64,000 bases of DNA from Neobacillus rhizophilus (GTDB lineage: Bacteria; Bacillota; Bacilli; Bacillales; Cytobacillaceae). The DNA lies in the NCBI RefSeq assembly GCF_018343535.1, contig NZ_JAGYPF010000001.1:1054001-1118000 (forward strand), given 5' to 3'. A program made the position numbers and the translations under genes. The notes beneath the pieces were generated by a model. The model had not been told where the DNA came from. It did not search any database and was given only the letters and a program-made list of their open reading frames with translations. Shown here one piece after another: positions 46,284-56,046 of this stretch; position 1 is the stretch's first letter; each line of letters opens with the position of its first letter.

Positions 46284-46883
46284 TTAGTCCTCATCTTTGT
46301 ATCTTTCAACCAATACCGGCTGAATCTGTCTACCTTCCATTGCTGCTTCCACTGTTTCCGGAAGCATTGTCATTCTCGCGACCATCGAATTTGGTTTATT
46401 AATAGGGTCATCCTGTCCGTAAGGAATAAAGAAAATGTTTTTAGTGGCCATCAGTCTCATCAAGTTTACCCCATTTAACCCTAAAGCGTCATTCGTGGAA
46501 ATACCTAAGACAACCGGCTTTAGATTTCGAAGCGTTGCTTTTGCCGCCATTAAAACAGGGCTGTCATTCAAGGCATTTGCAAACTTGCTCATCGATACTC
46601 CAGTTAAAGGAGCAATTACCATACAATCGAGCGGCATTTTCGGTCCTAACGGTTCTGCCTTTACAATGGAATCAATTAGGTTATTGCCAGTTAAATCGAC
46701 AATTCGCTGGACCCAATCTTCGCCTTTTCCAAAGCGGGTATCGGTATTTTTAACCGTAAAGGTTACAATCGGAACCACCTCTGCGCCAGCCTGCACCAGT
46801 TTTTCAATTTCCGGAAAAACAGCGTCATACGTACAATGTGAACCCGTTAATCCAAAACCAATTCTTTTACCTTTTAAACTCAT
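46284..46883 (-). CDS. dpaB: Dipicolinate synthase subunit B
   Basis: 199 residues; flavoprotein-like fold (IGFGLTGSHCTYDAVFPEIEKLVQAG). Also known as SpoVFB. With DpaA it oxidises dihydrodipicolinate to dipicolinic acid in the mother cell, which loads the spore core as the calcium chelate. ATG overlaps the dpaA stop by 4 nt. Confidence 0.97.
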   Translation of the reverse strand: MSLKGKRIGFGLTGSHCTYDAVFPEIEKLVQAGAEVVPIVTFTVKNTDTRFGKGEDWVQRIVDLTGNNLIDSIVKAEPLGPKMPLDCMVIAPLTGVSMSKFANALNDSPVLMAAKATLRNLKPVVLGISTNDALGLNGVNLMRLMATKNIFFIPYGQDDPINKPNSMVARMTMLPETVEAAMEGRQIQPVLVERYKDED

Positions 46884-47782
46884 TTTCCATTCCCCTTTCG
46901 ATCTGGTTCTGTCTCTGAAAGCAGCTGGGATAGGACATCTGCTAAAATTTGCCCCGCTGTTTTGGGAGCGACAATTCCAGGCAGGCTGGGTGCAAGGAGG
47001 GCTTTGATTCCTCTCTTTTCTGCGTAACGAAAATCGGTTCCTCCCGGTTTTGAGGCAATGTCGATTACTATGGTATGTGCGGGTAGTTTGGCAATTACTG
47101 CTGCATTAACAATTGGCAGCGGAATTGTATTGATTAAAATGTCTGTACCCGACACTTCCTTTTCGATATTGCTTAATTGAAACGGTGTCAGTGCCATTTC
47201 CGTAATTCTAGCAAGATGCTCACTTTTTCTTGCCCCGACTTTTACTTTTGCCCCTAATGCATGGAACGCCCTTGCAATACTCATACCGCACCGTCCCAAT
47301 CCTAAGACAGTTACATTAGAACCATGAATCGTAAAGTCAGTATGCTGGATGGCCATCATAAGCGTTCCTTCAACAGTAGGAATCGAATTATAAATGGCTA
47401 CATCGTCTCTTGAAAACAACTGGACTAGTTTTTTGCTTGTTTGCTCAACAATCCCGTTTAAATAGGAATTGCTGATTCCTGAATAAATGGTACAATGCTC
47501 AGGAGTTTTCGAAAGAATATCCTCTGTTAAGACCACTTTCTCGTTGGAGAAAATCGTCTCTACTTGACCTTCTAAATTTGTGCCAGCAACTGGCAGAATA
47601 ATGGCATCGATATTCGAAAAGTCAACCTCGGAAATTTTCTCCTTGACTGCACCGGTAAAGGCGTGGTCAAGCTGTTCAAATCCAATCAATGCTAGTTTAG
47701 CATCTAATTCCGTTAACTTTCGGATAATTTCCAGCTGCCTGGCATCTCCACCAATAACGGCTATCTGCATCCCTGTCAGCAT
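46880..47782 (-). CDS. dpaA: Dipicolinate synthase subunit A
   Basis: 300 residues from the ATG at 47782 (MLTGMQIAVIGGDARQLEIIRKL, the standard N-terminus); an ATG at 47794 adds four residues. Two nucleotide-binding regions: AVIGGDARQLE at the start and VTVLGLGRCGMSIARAFHALGAKV near 155-178. Also called SpoVFA. A sigma-K-like promoter lies upstream. Confidence 0.97.
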   Translation of the reverse strand: MLTGMQIAVIGGDARQLEIIRKLTELDAKLALIGFEQLDHAFTGAVKEKISEVDFSNIDAIILPVAGTNLEGQVETIFSNEKVVLTEDILSKTPEHCTIYSGISNSYLNGIVEQTSKKLVQLFSRDDVAIYNSIPTVEGTLMMAIQHTDFTIHGSNVTVLGLGRCGMSIARAFHALGAKVKVGARKSEHLARITEMALTPFQLSNIEKEVSGTDILINTIPLPIVNAAVIAKLPAHTIVIDIASKPGGTDFRYAEKRGIKALLAPSLPGIVAPKTAGQILADVLSQLLSETEPDRKGNGK

Positions 47783-47846
47783 GAAAACATTCACCTTCTT
47801 TTTTTAAAGAATCCATTCAATTTTCCTTTGTTCTTTATCACTTCCC

Positions 47847-47875
47847 CATCTTATGTAAGAAAGTTTCAATCGGTG
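47847..47875 (-). promoter_or_regulatory. Probable sigma-K promoter of dpaAB
   Basis: Minus-strand CAC (47875-47873), 17 nt, CATAAGATG (47855-47847), about 65 nt before the dpaA start. Fits sigma-K spacing and the known late mother-cell expression of spoVF in B. subtilis. Confidence 0.5.
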
Positions 47876-47895
47876 AGTTTTCCACGCGGGAATAT

Positions 47896-47931
47896 GCAAA
47901 AAAGCCCAAGCAAATTAAATTGCTTGGGCTT
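47896..47931 (-). terminator. Terminator downstream of ymxH
   Basis: Perfect 12-bp stem AAGCCCAAGCAA (47902-47913) / TTGCTTGGGCTT (47920-47931), T-run on the minus strand. It insulates dpaA from upstream transcription. Confidence 0.85.
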
Positions 47932-47987
47932 CAGGCTGTCTTTTTTCTACTTATTAAATGTTATTAATATAGAGGCTTTAAATAGGT

Positions 47988-48120
47988 CTGTTGATTTCCG
48001 CTCCAGGAGCTTCGCTTTCCGCGGGCGTGCCGGGGAGCCTCCTCGGCGCTAAAGCGCCTGCGGGGTCTCCCCAGCCCCGTACTCCCGCAGGAGTCTTCGC
48101 TCCTTCTCTCCAATCAACAG
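47988..48120 (-). repeat. GC-rich palindromic dispersed repeat, copy 1
   Basis: 133 bp bounded by CTGTTGATT and AATCAACAG. Much richer in G+C than its surroundings. On the minus strand it reads GGAG..GGAGCGAAGACTCCTGCGGG ... CAGGCGCTTTAGCGCCGAGGAGG ... CCCGCGGAAAGCGAAG ... GGAGCGGAAATC. Internal arms (GGCGCTT-TAGCGCC; CTCCTGCGGG with CCGCGGAAAG) would fold into a long cruciform or RNA. I recognise this as a dispersed repeat type common in Bacillaceae genomes. Confidence 0.8.
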
Positions 48121-48349
48121 GTTTTCAATTAGGACATTTAACTCACAATAAATAATATAAATAAGTGGTGAAATAAATGTTTCAGCAAAAAAAGTATAGC
48201 TAAAGTGAATAATTTCCTTTTTATAGATGAATTAGTACCACGCGAAAAATCGCTACTCGACTGCAGACTGCCAAAATATGAAAAAGATTGCAACACACTT
48301 AGAAACGATGCAAAATGTGTGTTGCAATCCTTTAGGTTGATTTGGATAC
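48121..48349. other. Spacer between the two inverted repeat copies
   Basis: AT-rich sequence with no convincing frame. It contains a small palindrome-like stretch with GCAACACA and TGTGTTGCAATCC around 48290-48330. Nothing else recognised. Confidence 0.4.
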
Positions 48350-48485
48350 CCTGATGATTGGAGCGGAGGGCACTCGACTCCTGCGGGAAATAGAGGTCAC
48401 TGGAGACCTCGCAGGCGCAAAAAGCGCCGAGGAGGCTTCAGGACCTCCCCGCGGAAAGCGAGTGCCCGGAGCGGAAATCATCAGG
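48350..48485 (+). repeat. GC-rich palindromic dispersed repeat, copy 2 (inverted)
   Basis: 136 bp bounded by CCTGATGATT and AATCATCAGG. Same family as the copy at 47988-48120 but in the opposite orientation and diverged: GACTCCTGCGGGAAATAG, CGCAGGCGC, AAAGCGCCGAGGAGGC, CCCGCGGAAAGCGAGTGCCC, GGAGCGGAAATCA. Lies just after the ymxH gene. Confidence 0.8.
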
Positions 48486-48508
48486 CCCATTAGCAGGGAC
48501 CATCAATA

Positions 48509-48751
48509 TTAATCTTCTTCCGGAACATCGATGATGATCATATCTGATCCAATCTTTTTAATGTGCTGCCAGGGTACTCTTATTTCATCCCCTTGCTTTC
48601 TCAATCCAAACCATTTGACGGAAGGGATTAAGAGCGCCTGGATCTGACCTGTGTTTTCATTTATTTCTAGATCAGTTTGGCCCAAGACACCAAGTCGCTC
48701 TGCTTTTTTTACATCGACAATTTCTTTTCCGCTTAATTCACTCAACCTCAT
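48509..48751 (-). CDS. ymxH: YlmC/YmxH family PRC-barrel sporulation protein
   Basis: 80 residues of the YlmC/YmxH family: MRLSELSGKEIVDVKKAERLGVLGQTDLEINENTG is a PRC-barrel domain. In B. subtilis ymxH lies between mlpA and spoVFA as here. Function unknown beyond sporulation-associated expression in the family. Confidence 0.9.
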   Translation of the reverse strand: MRLSELSGKEIVDVKKAERLGVLGQTDLEINENTGQIQALLIPSVKWFGLRKQGDEIRVPWQHIKKIGSDMIIIDVPEED

Positions 48752-48815
48752 ATAAGCCGCCCCCTATTCCTCACTTACTATATATTTATAGAGGGAAGTC
48801 CTTATTTAGAATAAA

Positions 48816-48850
48816 GAAAAAAACAGTTCACCGAGGCAAACTGTTTATTT
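48816..48850 (-). terminator. mlpA terminator
   Basis: AAACAGTT and AACTGTTT pair around a short loop; T-rich on the minus strand; overlaps the mlpA 3' end. Confidence 0.7.
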
Positions 48851-48856
48851 CTTTAA

Positions 48857-50095
48857 TTATACTAAATTGGTTGGGAATTCTCCGTCAGGGCTGATTAACG
48901 ATACGGAATACTTATCGGTAAATACATCCCTTGCCATTTTGTCTACGCTTTCTTTTGTCACTGCATCAATTTGTTCAATGATTTCATCAAGCGAGCGGTG
49001 GCGTTTTAAAAGAAGTTCATTTTTTCCGTTCCGGCTCATCCGGCTGTTCGTGCTTTCCAGACTCAACATAAGACTGCCCTTCAGCTGTTCCTTGCTGTTC
49101 GTTAATTCCTTTTCCGTTATACCTGTTTGTTTTAATTTATCAAGCGTTTCCTGAACAGTATCAAACAATACATTTAATTGCTTTGCCCCGGTACCGCCGT
49201 AAATAGTCACAATGCCGCTGTCTTGATAAGCAGAATGATAGGAAAAAACGGAATAAGCTAATCCTCTTTGCTCACGTACCTCTTGAAATAATCTGGAGCT
49301 CATGCTTCCACCCAAAATATTATTCAAGGTAATTAAGCTATAAATATCTTCATGACCAACCTTTAATCCTTTAAACCCGATACAAAGGTGCGCCTGTTCA
49401 GTTTCCTTTTTCCGTGAGATCCGGTTGGCATGGAAAACAGGAACATTTTCTTGTACTGTTCTGCTTCCGCCTTGGTAGGAGCCAAAGTAGGCTTCCACTT
49501 CTTGAATGAAGCTTTCTGGAACATTACCTGCAATCGAAATCACAACATTCTCAGGTGTGTATCTTTCATGGATATATTCCTTTAACGAATTGCCTGTAAA
49601 AGCGTTCAATGTTTCTTCTGTACCAAGAATTGGATAGCCAAGCGGATGGTCTTCATAAACAGCCCTGCTCAGCAAATCATGGACAATATCATCAGGTGTA
49701 TCTTCATACATCTTTATTTCTTCTAAAACCACATTTTTTTCTTTCTTTAATTCCTCTTCCACAAAGGTAGAGTTAAAGAACATATCTGCCAATACGTCTA
49801 AAGCAAACTTTGAATGGGTATCAAGTACCTTAGCGTAATAGCATGTGTATTCCTTTGAGGTAAACGCATTTACCTGACCGCCAATGCTGTCAAAGGATTC
49901 CGCAATTTCTTTGGCAGTTTTGGTAGTGGTTCCTTTAAAAAACATATGTTCGAGGAAATGGGAAATCCCGTTTGTCTCAGGATTTTCATCTCTTGATCCC
50001 GTTCCAATCCAGATACCAATGGCAACGGACCTTACGGTAGGGATTTGTTCTAATACAATTCTTACTCCATTTTGGCACGTGTATTTGTTAATCAT
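48857..50095 (-). CDS. mlpA: M16 family zinc peptidase MlpA (YmxG)
   Basis: 412 residues, processing-peptidase type M16B. Zinc motif HFLEH in GISHFLEHMFFKGTT near 46-60, downstream Glu in the EEIKMYEDTPDD segment near 120-130. Second domain has the RLFQEVREQRGLAYSVFSYHSAY region. Probably homodimeric. In B. subtilis MlpA influences extracellular protease regulation. GGAGGAAG ribosome binding site. Confidence 0.95.
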   Translation of the reverse strand: MINKYTCQNGVRIVLEQIPTVRSVAIGIWIGTGSRDENPETNGISHFLEHMFFKGTTTKTAKEIAESFDSIGGQVNAFTSKEYTCYYAKVLDTHSKFALDVLADMFFNSTFVEEELKKEKNVVLEEIKMYEDTPDDIVHDLLSRAVYEDHPLGYPILGTEETLNAFTGNSLKEYIHERYTPENVVISIAGNVPESFIQEVEAYFGSYQGGSRTVQENVPVFHANRISRKKETEQAHLCIGFKGLKVGHEDIYSLITLNNILGGSMSSRLFQEVREQRGLAYSVFSYHSAYQDSGIVTIYGGTGAKQLNVLFDTVQETLDKLKQTGITEKELTNSKEQLKGSLMLSLESTNSRMSRNGKNELLLKRHRSLDEIIEQIDAVTKESVDKMARDVFTDKYSVSLISPDGEFPTNLV

Positions 50096-50195
50096 CGACT
50101 TCCTCCTGTCTATAAACAGCAGATGCTACTTCCCAATTGTTAATTATACCTATAATCACTATATTCTCCAACTTTTAGGTATTTCTTCCCTCAAT

Positions 50196-51143
50196 TTATT
50201 TTATGACCCTTTCCTCGCTCATTAATTCAGAAACCGTCCCAATCTGTAAATTCTTTTGTTCGATTAAGGTAATTAATCGATCTAAAGATTTCGCCGTCGA
50301 TTCAGTTGGATGCATAAGGATTAACGAACCATTGCTAACCTTGCCCATAACCCTATTAATCAAGGCGTCTGGAGATGGCTTTCTCCAGTCCACTGTATCT
50401 ACCGTCCACATGACTGTTTTCATGTTTAATTCGTCAGCGATTTTGACTGTTTCGTCGCGATAACTGCCGCTCGGAGGAGCAAACCATTCTGTCTTTTTAT
50501 CAGTTACCGCTTCGATAATTTCATTGGTTTTCACCATTTGTTCTCTGGTCTGGGCAGCTGTAAGCTTTGCCATATCCGGGTGGGAATATGAATGGTTTCC
50601 TACCTCATGCCCGGCACTGATAATCATTTTGGCCAACTCAGGATTCTTTTTTGCCCAGTTGCCTTCTAGAAAAAAACTTGCCGATACGTTATGATTTTTT
50701 AACGTTGCCAGCATATCTGATAAATATTCATTTCCCCATGCAACATTAATGATAAAGCTGACCATCGGTTTATCGGGATGCCCCTTATAAATAGGTGAGG
50801 GCGGCAGATCCTTAAGCTGCACTTTAGGCTTCACTTGTTTAAAGACAAGCTTCTTCTCATCAAAAGTGCCTTTCTTTTTCATATTTTGATAAGAAGCAGC
50901 TAGGTCAACTACAAGGCCATTGTATCCCGGTATCGCCTTCCAAACCGGATCGATTTTCGCATCTGAAGGTGGTTTCTCATATTCAGGCGCATTTTTTACA
51001 ATGCTTTGGTATAAGGAATCCGTCTCCTTTACTGCTGGAAGTGCTGATCCCTTTAAGGCGGAAACATAATTATGTACAATTGGACTATTTACAATCAGGA
51101 AAGCAGCAAGCACAATTACCGCGATAATTATCTTTTTTTTCAT
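50196..51143 (-). CDS. ylxY: YlxY, polysaccharide deacetylase-like sporulation protein
   Basis: 315 residues from the ATG at 51143 behind GAAGGGGG; the longer frame starts at 51188. N-terminal signal anchor (KKKIIIAVIVLAAFLIV). NodB homology domain from about 105: motif 2 HSYSHPDM is intact, but motif 1, normally TFDDGP, reads SFIINVAWG, lacking the Asp pair. Motif with HPTES near the end supplies another His. It may therefore not be an ordinary deacetylase. Linked to spore envelope by family; located between pnp and mlpA as in B. subtilis. Confidence 0.92.
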   Translation of the reverse strand: MKKKIIIAVIVLAAFLIVNSPIVHNYVSALKGSALPAVKETDSLYQSIVKNAPEYEKPPSDAKIDPVWKAIPGYNGLVVDLAASYQNMKKKGTFDEKKLVFKQVKPKVQLKDLPPSPIYKGHPDKPMVSFIINVAWGNEYLSDMLATLKNHNVSASFFLEGNWAKKNPELAKMIISAGHEVGNHSYSHPDMAKLTAAQTREQMVKTNEIIEAVTDKKTEWFAPPSGSYRDETVKIADELNMKTVMWTVDTVDWRKPSPDALINRVMGKVSNGSLILMHPTESTAKSLDRLITLIEQKNLQIGTVSELMSEERVIK

Positions 51144-51223
51144 TCTTCCTCTTCCCCCTTCTATACAGATTATGACGAGCAGGGACAAGGTAGAACGATG
51201 ATAAAGCAGGCCAATAGAAAAAG

Positions 51224-51253
51224 AAAAAGTCAGGAGCGGCCTCCTGACTTTTT
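51224..51253 (-). terminator. pnp terminator
   Basis: GTCAGGAG (51229-51236) and CTCCTGAC (51241-51248) around CGGC, followed by TTTTTCTTTTTC on the minus strand. Confidence 0.85.
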
Positions 51254-51259
51254 GAACGA

Positions 51260-53377
51260 TTATTGATTTTGTTCAGCTTTTTCCTTCTGTTCCTTAAGGA
51301 CAGCTTTACGTGATAAATTAACGCGGCCTTGTTTATCAATTTCGGTCACTTTCACTAAAATTTCGTCGCCGATTTTCACGACATCTTCCACTTTTCCTAC
51401 CCGCTCTTCGGCCAGTTCAGAAATATGGACTAAGCCGTCTTTACCAGCAAAGATTTCGACGAAAGCACCGAATTTTTCAATCCGTTTTACTTTACCAAGA
51501 TACAATTGCCCGACCACAACTTCACGGACAATATCTTCGATAATTTGCTTTGCTTTTTGATTCATTTCTGAGTCAGCTGAAGCAATGAAAATGGTTCCAT
51601 CCTGCTCGATGTCAATCTTAACCCCAGTTTCTTCAATAATTTTGTTAATTTGCTTCCCACTAGGTCCAATAACATCGCGGATCTTATCCGGATTAATCGC
51701 CATCGTCAGAATTTTTGGCGCAAAACGTGAAAGTTCAAGTCTTGGTTCAGCAAGCGTAGCAAGCATGGAATCAAGGATTTGCATTCTTCCGACCTTGGCC
51801 TGCTGCAATGCTTCCTCTAAAATCTCACGGGAAAGACCCTCAATTTTAATGTCCATTTGCAGAGCGGTAACACCTTTTGCTGTACCGGCTACTTTAAAGT
51901 CCATATCACCAAGATGGTCTTCCATCCCTTGAATGTCCGTTAAAACGGTATAATGTTCACCAGATTTCACAAGACCCATAGCGATACCGGCAACAGGTGC
52001 TTTAATCGGTACACCGGCATCCATCATGGCTAATGTACTGGCACAAATACTTGCCTGTGAGGTAGAACCATTTGATTCAAGAACCTCGGATACTAAGCGG
52101 ATTGTATATGGAAAATCCTTTTCATTTGGAACTACCGGTTCGAGGGCACGTTCCCCTAAAGCACCGTGACCGATTTCGCGGCGGCCTGGCCCGCGGATTG
52201 GTCCCGTTTCCCCAACGCTGAAGGAAGGGAAATTGTAATGGTGCATAAAGCGTTTTTCTTCTTCAATCCCAAGACCATCAAGAATTTGCACATCCCCCAT
52301 TGCACCAAGGGTACAAATGCTTAACGCTTGGGTTTGTCCTCTTGTAAATAACCCCGAACCATGGGTACGCGGCAGGATCCCTACTTGGGATGATAAAGGA
52401 CGAATCTCATCAATCTTTCGGCCGTCTGGACGGACTTTTTCAACCGTGATTAAGCGGCGGACTTCACCTTTGACCATCTTGTCCAAAATTTGTTTAACCT
52501 GTTTTCGCTCATCATCGGCAACTTCCTGCTCATCGAAATGAGCCAATACTCGATTTTTCACATCAGTGATGGCAGCTTCTCTAGCATGCTTCTCTTGAAC
52601 CTGAATGGCACTGATCATGTCTGTTTCACACATTTCTCGTACCTTTGCTTCAAGCTCCTTGTCGAGCTCATACAGGTTTATCTGCCTTTTTTCTTTGCCG
52701 ATTTCAGCAACGATTTTCTCTTGGAATTCAATTAACCGCTTGATTTCTTCATGACCAAACATGATTGCCTCGAGCATGATTTCTTCAGGTACCTCATCGG
52801 CCCCTGCTTCAACCATGTTAATAGCATCCTTTGTACCGGCAACCGTTAGATGGATGTCACTCTTTTCAGCCTGCTCCACCGTTGGATTGATCACGAATTC
52901 ATTATTTACGCGGCCGACTACGACGCCGGCAATCGGGCCCTCAAACGGGATATCCGATACCGATAAAGCAAGTGATGACCCGAACATAGCGGCCATTTCT
53001 GAAGAACAATCCTGATCCACACTCATGACAATGCTGATGACTTGAACTTCATTTCGGAAACCATCGGCGAAAAGCGGGCGGATTGGCCGGTCAATCAAAC
53101 GGCTTGCCAAGATGGCTTTTTCACTTGGACGTCCTTCCCGCTTGATAAAGCCACCAGGAATTTTTCCGACTGCATATAATCTTTCCTCATAATTCACTGT
53201 TAATGGAAAAAAGTCCAAGTTTTTAGGTTCTTTAGACGCTGTAGCCGTACTTAGAACGGCTGTGTCTCCATAACGGACCAAGGCTGCACCATTTGCCTGC
53301 TTGGCAAGCTGGCCAATTTCAACCGTCAGTTTACGGCCGGCCCATTCCATGGAATACTCATGTTTTTGCTGATCCAT
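51260..53377 (-). CDS. pnp: Polyribonucleotide nucleotidyltransferase (PNPase)
   Basis: 705 residues. Two RNase PH domains (about 1-230 and 310-540, with [16 protein letters not shown] and [10 protein letters not shown]), a KH domain ([21 protein letters not shown] near 565-585) and an S1 domain ([21 protein letters not shown] near 620-640). Degrades RNA 3' to 5' by phosphorolysis. Downstream of rpsO as in most bacteria. Confidence 0.98.
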   Translation of the reverse strand: MDQQKHEYSMEWAGRKLTVEIGQLAKQANGAALVRYGDTAVLSTATASKEPKNLDFFPLTVNYEERLYAVGKIPGGFIKREGRPSEKAILASRLIDRPIRPLFADGFRNEVQVISIVMSVDQDCSSEMAAMFGSSLALSVSDIPFEGPIAGVVVGRVNNEFVINPTVEQAEKSDIHLTVAGTKDAINMVEAGADEVPEEIMLEAIMFGHEEIKRLIEFQEKIVAEIGKEKRQINLYELDKELEAKVREMCETDMISAIQVQEKHAREAAITDVKNRVLAHFDEQEVADDERKQVKQILDKMVKGEVRRLITVEKVRPDGRKIDEIRPLSSQVGILPRTHGSGLFTRGQTQALSICTLGAMGDVQILDGLGIEEEKRFMHHYNFPSFSVGETGPIRGPGRREIGHGALGERALEPVVPNEKDFPYTIRLVSEVLESNGSTSQASICASTLAMMDAGVPIKAPVAGIAMGLVKSGEHYTVLTDIQGMEDHLGDMDFKVAGTAKGVTALQMDIKIEGLSREILEEALQQAKVGRMQILDSMLATLAEPRLELSRFAPKILTMAINPDKIRDVIGPSGKQINKIIEETGVKIDIEQDGTIFIASADSEMNQKAKQIIEDIVREVVVGQLYLGKVKRIEKFGAFVEIFAGKDGLVHISELAEERVGKVEDVVKIGDEILVKVTEIDKQGRVNLSRKAVLKEQKEKAEQNQ

Positions 53378-53562
53378 ATTTTTACCCCTCTCTATCTAAA
53401 TCACTTAGGAGGATGACGCGAAACCTATTCGCTGGTATCATCTTTCTAATGTAACTATAAAAAAGCGAAAACGCTTGTGATGTCAAACCAAATTAGTATT
53501 AGTATGCACAAAAAATCATGACTTAAAAATTATGTATGAAATATTCAATAACTTTTAAAAGC

Positions 53563-53591
53563 TAACAAAAAAGCGGGAAAAATCCCGCTTC
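53563..53591 (-). terminator. rpsO terminator
   Basis: AAGCGGGA and TCCCGCTT with a short A/T loop and a T-run on the minus strand, 6 nt after the rpsO stop codon. Some read-through to pnp is expected. Confidence 0.85.
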
Positions 53592-53597
53592 TGTAAA

Positions 53598-53867
53598 CTA
53601 ACGACGTAGACCAAGCTTATTGATTAACACGCGGTAACGTTGAACATCTTTGTTACGCAGGTAAGTCAAAAGATTACGACGTTTACCAACCATTTTCAAA
53701 AGACCACGGCGTGAGTGATGATCTTTCTTGTGAGTACGTAAGTGCTCGTTCAAATTGTTGATTGATTCTGTAAGGACAGCGATTTGAACTTCAGCAGATC
53801 CTGTGTCGTTCTCATGAGTTTTATACTCATTGATGATTTCGTTTTTACGTTCTTGTGTGATTGCCAT
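53598..53867 (-). CDS. rpsO: 30S ribosomal protein S15
   Basis: 89 residues, exact family length: [39 protein letters not shown] and [25 protein letters not shown]. Binds the central domain of 16S rRNA. GGAGGTGAA ribosome binding site. Autoregulation by leader RNA is common in the family; I did not identify the leader fold here. Confidence 0.99.
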   Translation of the reverse strand: MAITQERKNEIINEYKTHENDTGSAEVQIAVLTESINNLNEHLRTHKKDHHSRRGLLKMVGKRRNLLTYLRNKDVQRYRVLINKLGLRR

Positions 53868-54026
53868 CCAGGTTCACCTCCTATTTCTCAATCCCCTCAT
53901 GCCGAGCAAGCGTCGGTGATTCGACTTGCCAAGCAAAGGTTCATTTAGTACGTATTTAAGAATACAATGTTTTGTCGCAAAATGCAAGTTCAATCCATCA
54001 TATATTATAGGAAAACTTCTCTTCTT

Positions 54027-54989
54027 CTATACATCAAGTAGCTTGTGTTTTGCCGCAAAATATTCCAAAGCCTTATTTTTATCTTTTTCAATTTGCTTTA
54101 CAAGCTCTTCTATTCCAGAAAACTTTTGTTCATTTCGTAGGAATAGATGCCACTCAATTACGGCATCCTCCCCATAGATATCCTTATGAAAATCAAATAA
54201 ATGAACTTCAATCGACAGCTTGACTGCCTCCTTATTAAAGGTAGGCTTATAGCCAACATTGCAAACACCATTATGCATAATGCCGCTAACCATCATCCTT
54301 ACCGCATAAACACCTGTAGGGGGAATAATGTATTCATCATTTAATTCAATATTTGCCGTCGGAAAACCAATGGTCCGTCCGCGTTTATCGCCATGGACGA
54401 CATGCCCTGAAGTTGTGTAATACCTTCCCAAAAGGTGCGAAAGTTCCTCAACAGTCCCTTCTTTAAGAAGTCGGCGAATTCTGGTCGAGCTCACCTTTTC
54501 GTTCCCCTCGGTAAATTCCGGTATAACAGAAAAGGTAAATTTCTCTCTTGAGTGAAATGGAATGGTCTCCATCGTCCCTTTGCCCATCCGGCCGTAGGTA
54601 AAATCAAAGCCTGCGGTCGCGTGCTGCACATTCAGCCCGATGACGTATTGATCAATAAATTCTTGAGGCAGAAGATTGGCAAATTCAACGGTAAAGTGAA
54701 CGACAAAAAGATAATCAATACCCATTCCCTCGATAATTTTGATTTTTTCTGCTAATGGGGTAATGGATTTTACATGCTTTTCATTTTTCCCTAAAACCAC
54801 TGAAGGATGAGGGTCAAAAGTCATGACTGCGCTTGACAGTCCTTGTTCATCAGCTTGCTTCTTTGCTTCAAGTATTACCTGCCTATGTCCGCGATGCACG
54901 CCATCGAAATAGCCAAGGGCCATTGATAAGGGAGGCAGCGCCCGCAGATCTGACACATTTAGTGGAAAACTTAATCTTTTTACTTCCAA
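54027..54989 (-). CDS. ribF: Bifunctional riboflavin kinase/FMN adenylyltransferase
   Basis: 320 residues. N-terminal FAD synthetase with GYFDGVHRGHRQVI (HxGH motif near 34-38) and STRIRRLL; C-terminal riboflavin kinase with GRTIGFPTANIEL near 205-217 and HLFDFHKDIYG. Converts riboflavin to FMN and FAD; called ribC in B. subtilis. TTG start behind AAGGTGAG. Follows truB with 30 nt between. Confidence 0.97.
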   Translation of the reverse strand: MEVKRLSFPLNVSDLRALPPLSMALGYFDGVHRGHRQVILEAKKQADEQGLSSAVMTFDPHPSVVLGKNEKHVKSITPLAEKIKIIEGMGIDYLFVVHFTVEFANLLPQEFIDQYVIGLNVQHATAGFDFTYGRMGKGTMETIPFHSREKFTFSVIPEFTEGNEKVSSTRIRRLLKEGTVEELSHLLGRYYTTSGHVVHGDKRGRTIGFPTANIELNDEYIIPPTGVYAVRMMVSGIMHNGVCNVGYKPTFNKEAVKLSIEVHLFDFHKDIYGEDAVIEWHLFLRNEQKFSGIEELVKQIEKDKNKALEYFAAKHKLLDV

Positions 54990-55019
54990 CTGAAACTCAC
55001 CTTTTCTATACAGGAACCT

Positions 55020-55940
55020 TTATTCGAGTTCATTTCTTAGAACCTTCATCGGCTTTAAGAGGCCTTGCTTATTGGGATGCTTTGCATAGATAGCAAGCGC
55101 CAGCCCTTCAGCCGTTTCGGCAATAATAGGTCCGTCACAAGTTTTTAAATTCTCTGGAATTTCTAAAAGTGCACCGTTTTTCACTTTCTCTGCTACTTTA
55201 TCATTAATCCGCATTTTCGGCAAATGAGAAAGTGCCGATTCCAATGGTCGTAAAACCTGTGAAATGCTCCCTTCAGCCATAAACCTTTCCACTTCTTCAA
55301 GCGTTAGGCAATCAGTAAGCGTGAACGAAGCCGATTGCGTCCTTACCAATTTCGACATATGCGCTGGAAACCCCAAGGCCTCACCAATCATGACAGCCAA
55401 GGTTCGAATATAAGTGCCTTTACTGCAACTAACCCGAAAGCGGAAGCTGATGGTTTCGCCAGCAAATTCAGTCCTCTCATCCATAAGGTTAATCGAATAA
55501 ATCATTACTTTCCTCGATGGGCGTTCCACCACAATCCCTTTTCGGGCATATTCATAAAGACGGACCCCATTCACTTTAACGGCGGAATACATTGGCGGTG
55601 TTTGCTCAATTTCGCCGGTTAACGACTGCAGTACCTTTAGAATTTCTTCGCGGCTGATGGTCCGGTTAACCATTTTCTTTTCTACCACTTCACCAGAAGC
55701 ATCTTCCGTTGTCGTGGAAAAACCAATGGTTACTTCCCCTTCATACGCCTTGCCTGCATCTGTAATATACTCGGCTATTTTTGTCGCTTTCCCGATACAG
55801 ATTGGGAGAACTCCGGTTACATCAGGGTCAAGTGTTCCAGTATGACCGATTTTCTTTGTTTTTAAGATTTTCCGTAATTTAAAAACACAATCATGAGAGG
55901 TAAGCCCCGCCGGCTTCAATAATGGTAAAATGCCTTCCAA
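55020..55940 (-). CDS. truB: tRNA pseudouridine(55) synthase TruB
   Basis: 306 residues. GPI-type opening ILPLLKPAGLTSHDCV, catalytic Asp in GHTGTLDPDVTGVLPI near 39, PPMYSAVKVNG near 112-122, CSKGTYIRTL near 178. Makes pseudouridine at position 55 of tRNA T-loops. TTG start with GAGG upstream. Transcription from the nusA operon is separated by a strong terminator. Confidence 0.97.
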   Translation of the reverse strand: MEGILPLLKPAGLTSHDCVFKLRKILKTKKIGHTGTLDPDVTGVLPICIGKATKIAEYITDAGKAYEGEVTIGFSTTTEDASGEVVEKKMVNRTISREEILKVLQSLTGEIEQTPPMYSAVKVNGVRLYEYARKGIVVERPSRKVMIYSINLMDERTEFAGETISFRFRVSCSKGTYIRTLAVMIGEALGFPAHMSKLVRTQSASFTLTDCLTLEEVERFMAEGSISQVLRPLESALSHLPKMRINDKVAEKVKNGALLEIPENLKTCDGPIIAETAEGLALAIYAKHPNKQGLLKPMKVLRNELE

Positions 55941-55968
55941 TTTTCACAACCTCTTTCCTGTTATCCCC

Positions 55969-56004
55969 GAAAAAAATGGATAGACTTTTTCGTCTATCCA
56001 TTTT
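55969..56004 (-). terminator. Terminator of the rimP-nusA-infB-rbfA operon
   Basis: AAAATGGATAGAC (55973-55985) and GTCTATCCATTTT (55992-56004) form a 13-bp perfect stem with a T-run on the minus strand. Confidence 0.9.
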
Positions 56005-56046
56005 CCTCATTTGTGAGGATATGCAAACTATTTGGTATAAGATGAG

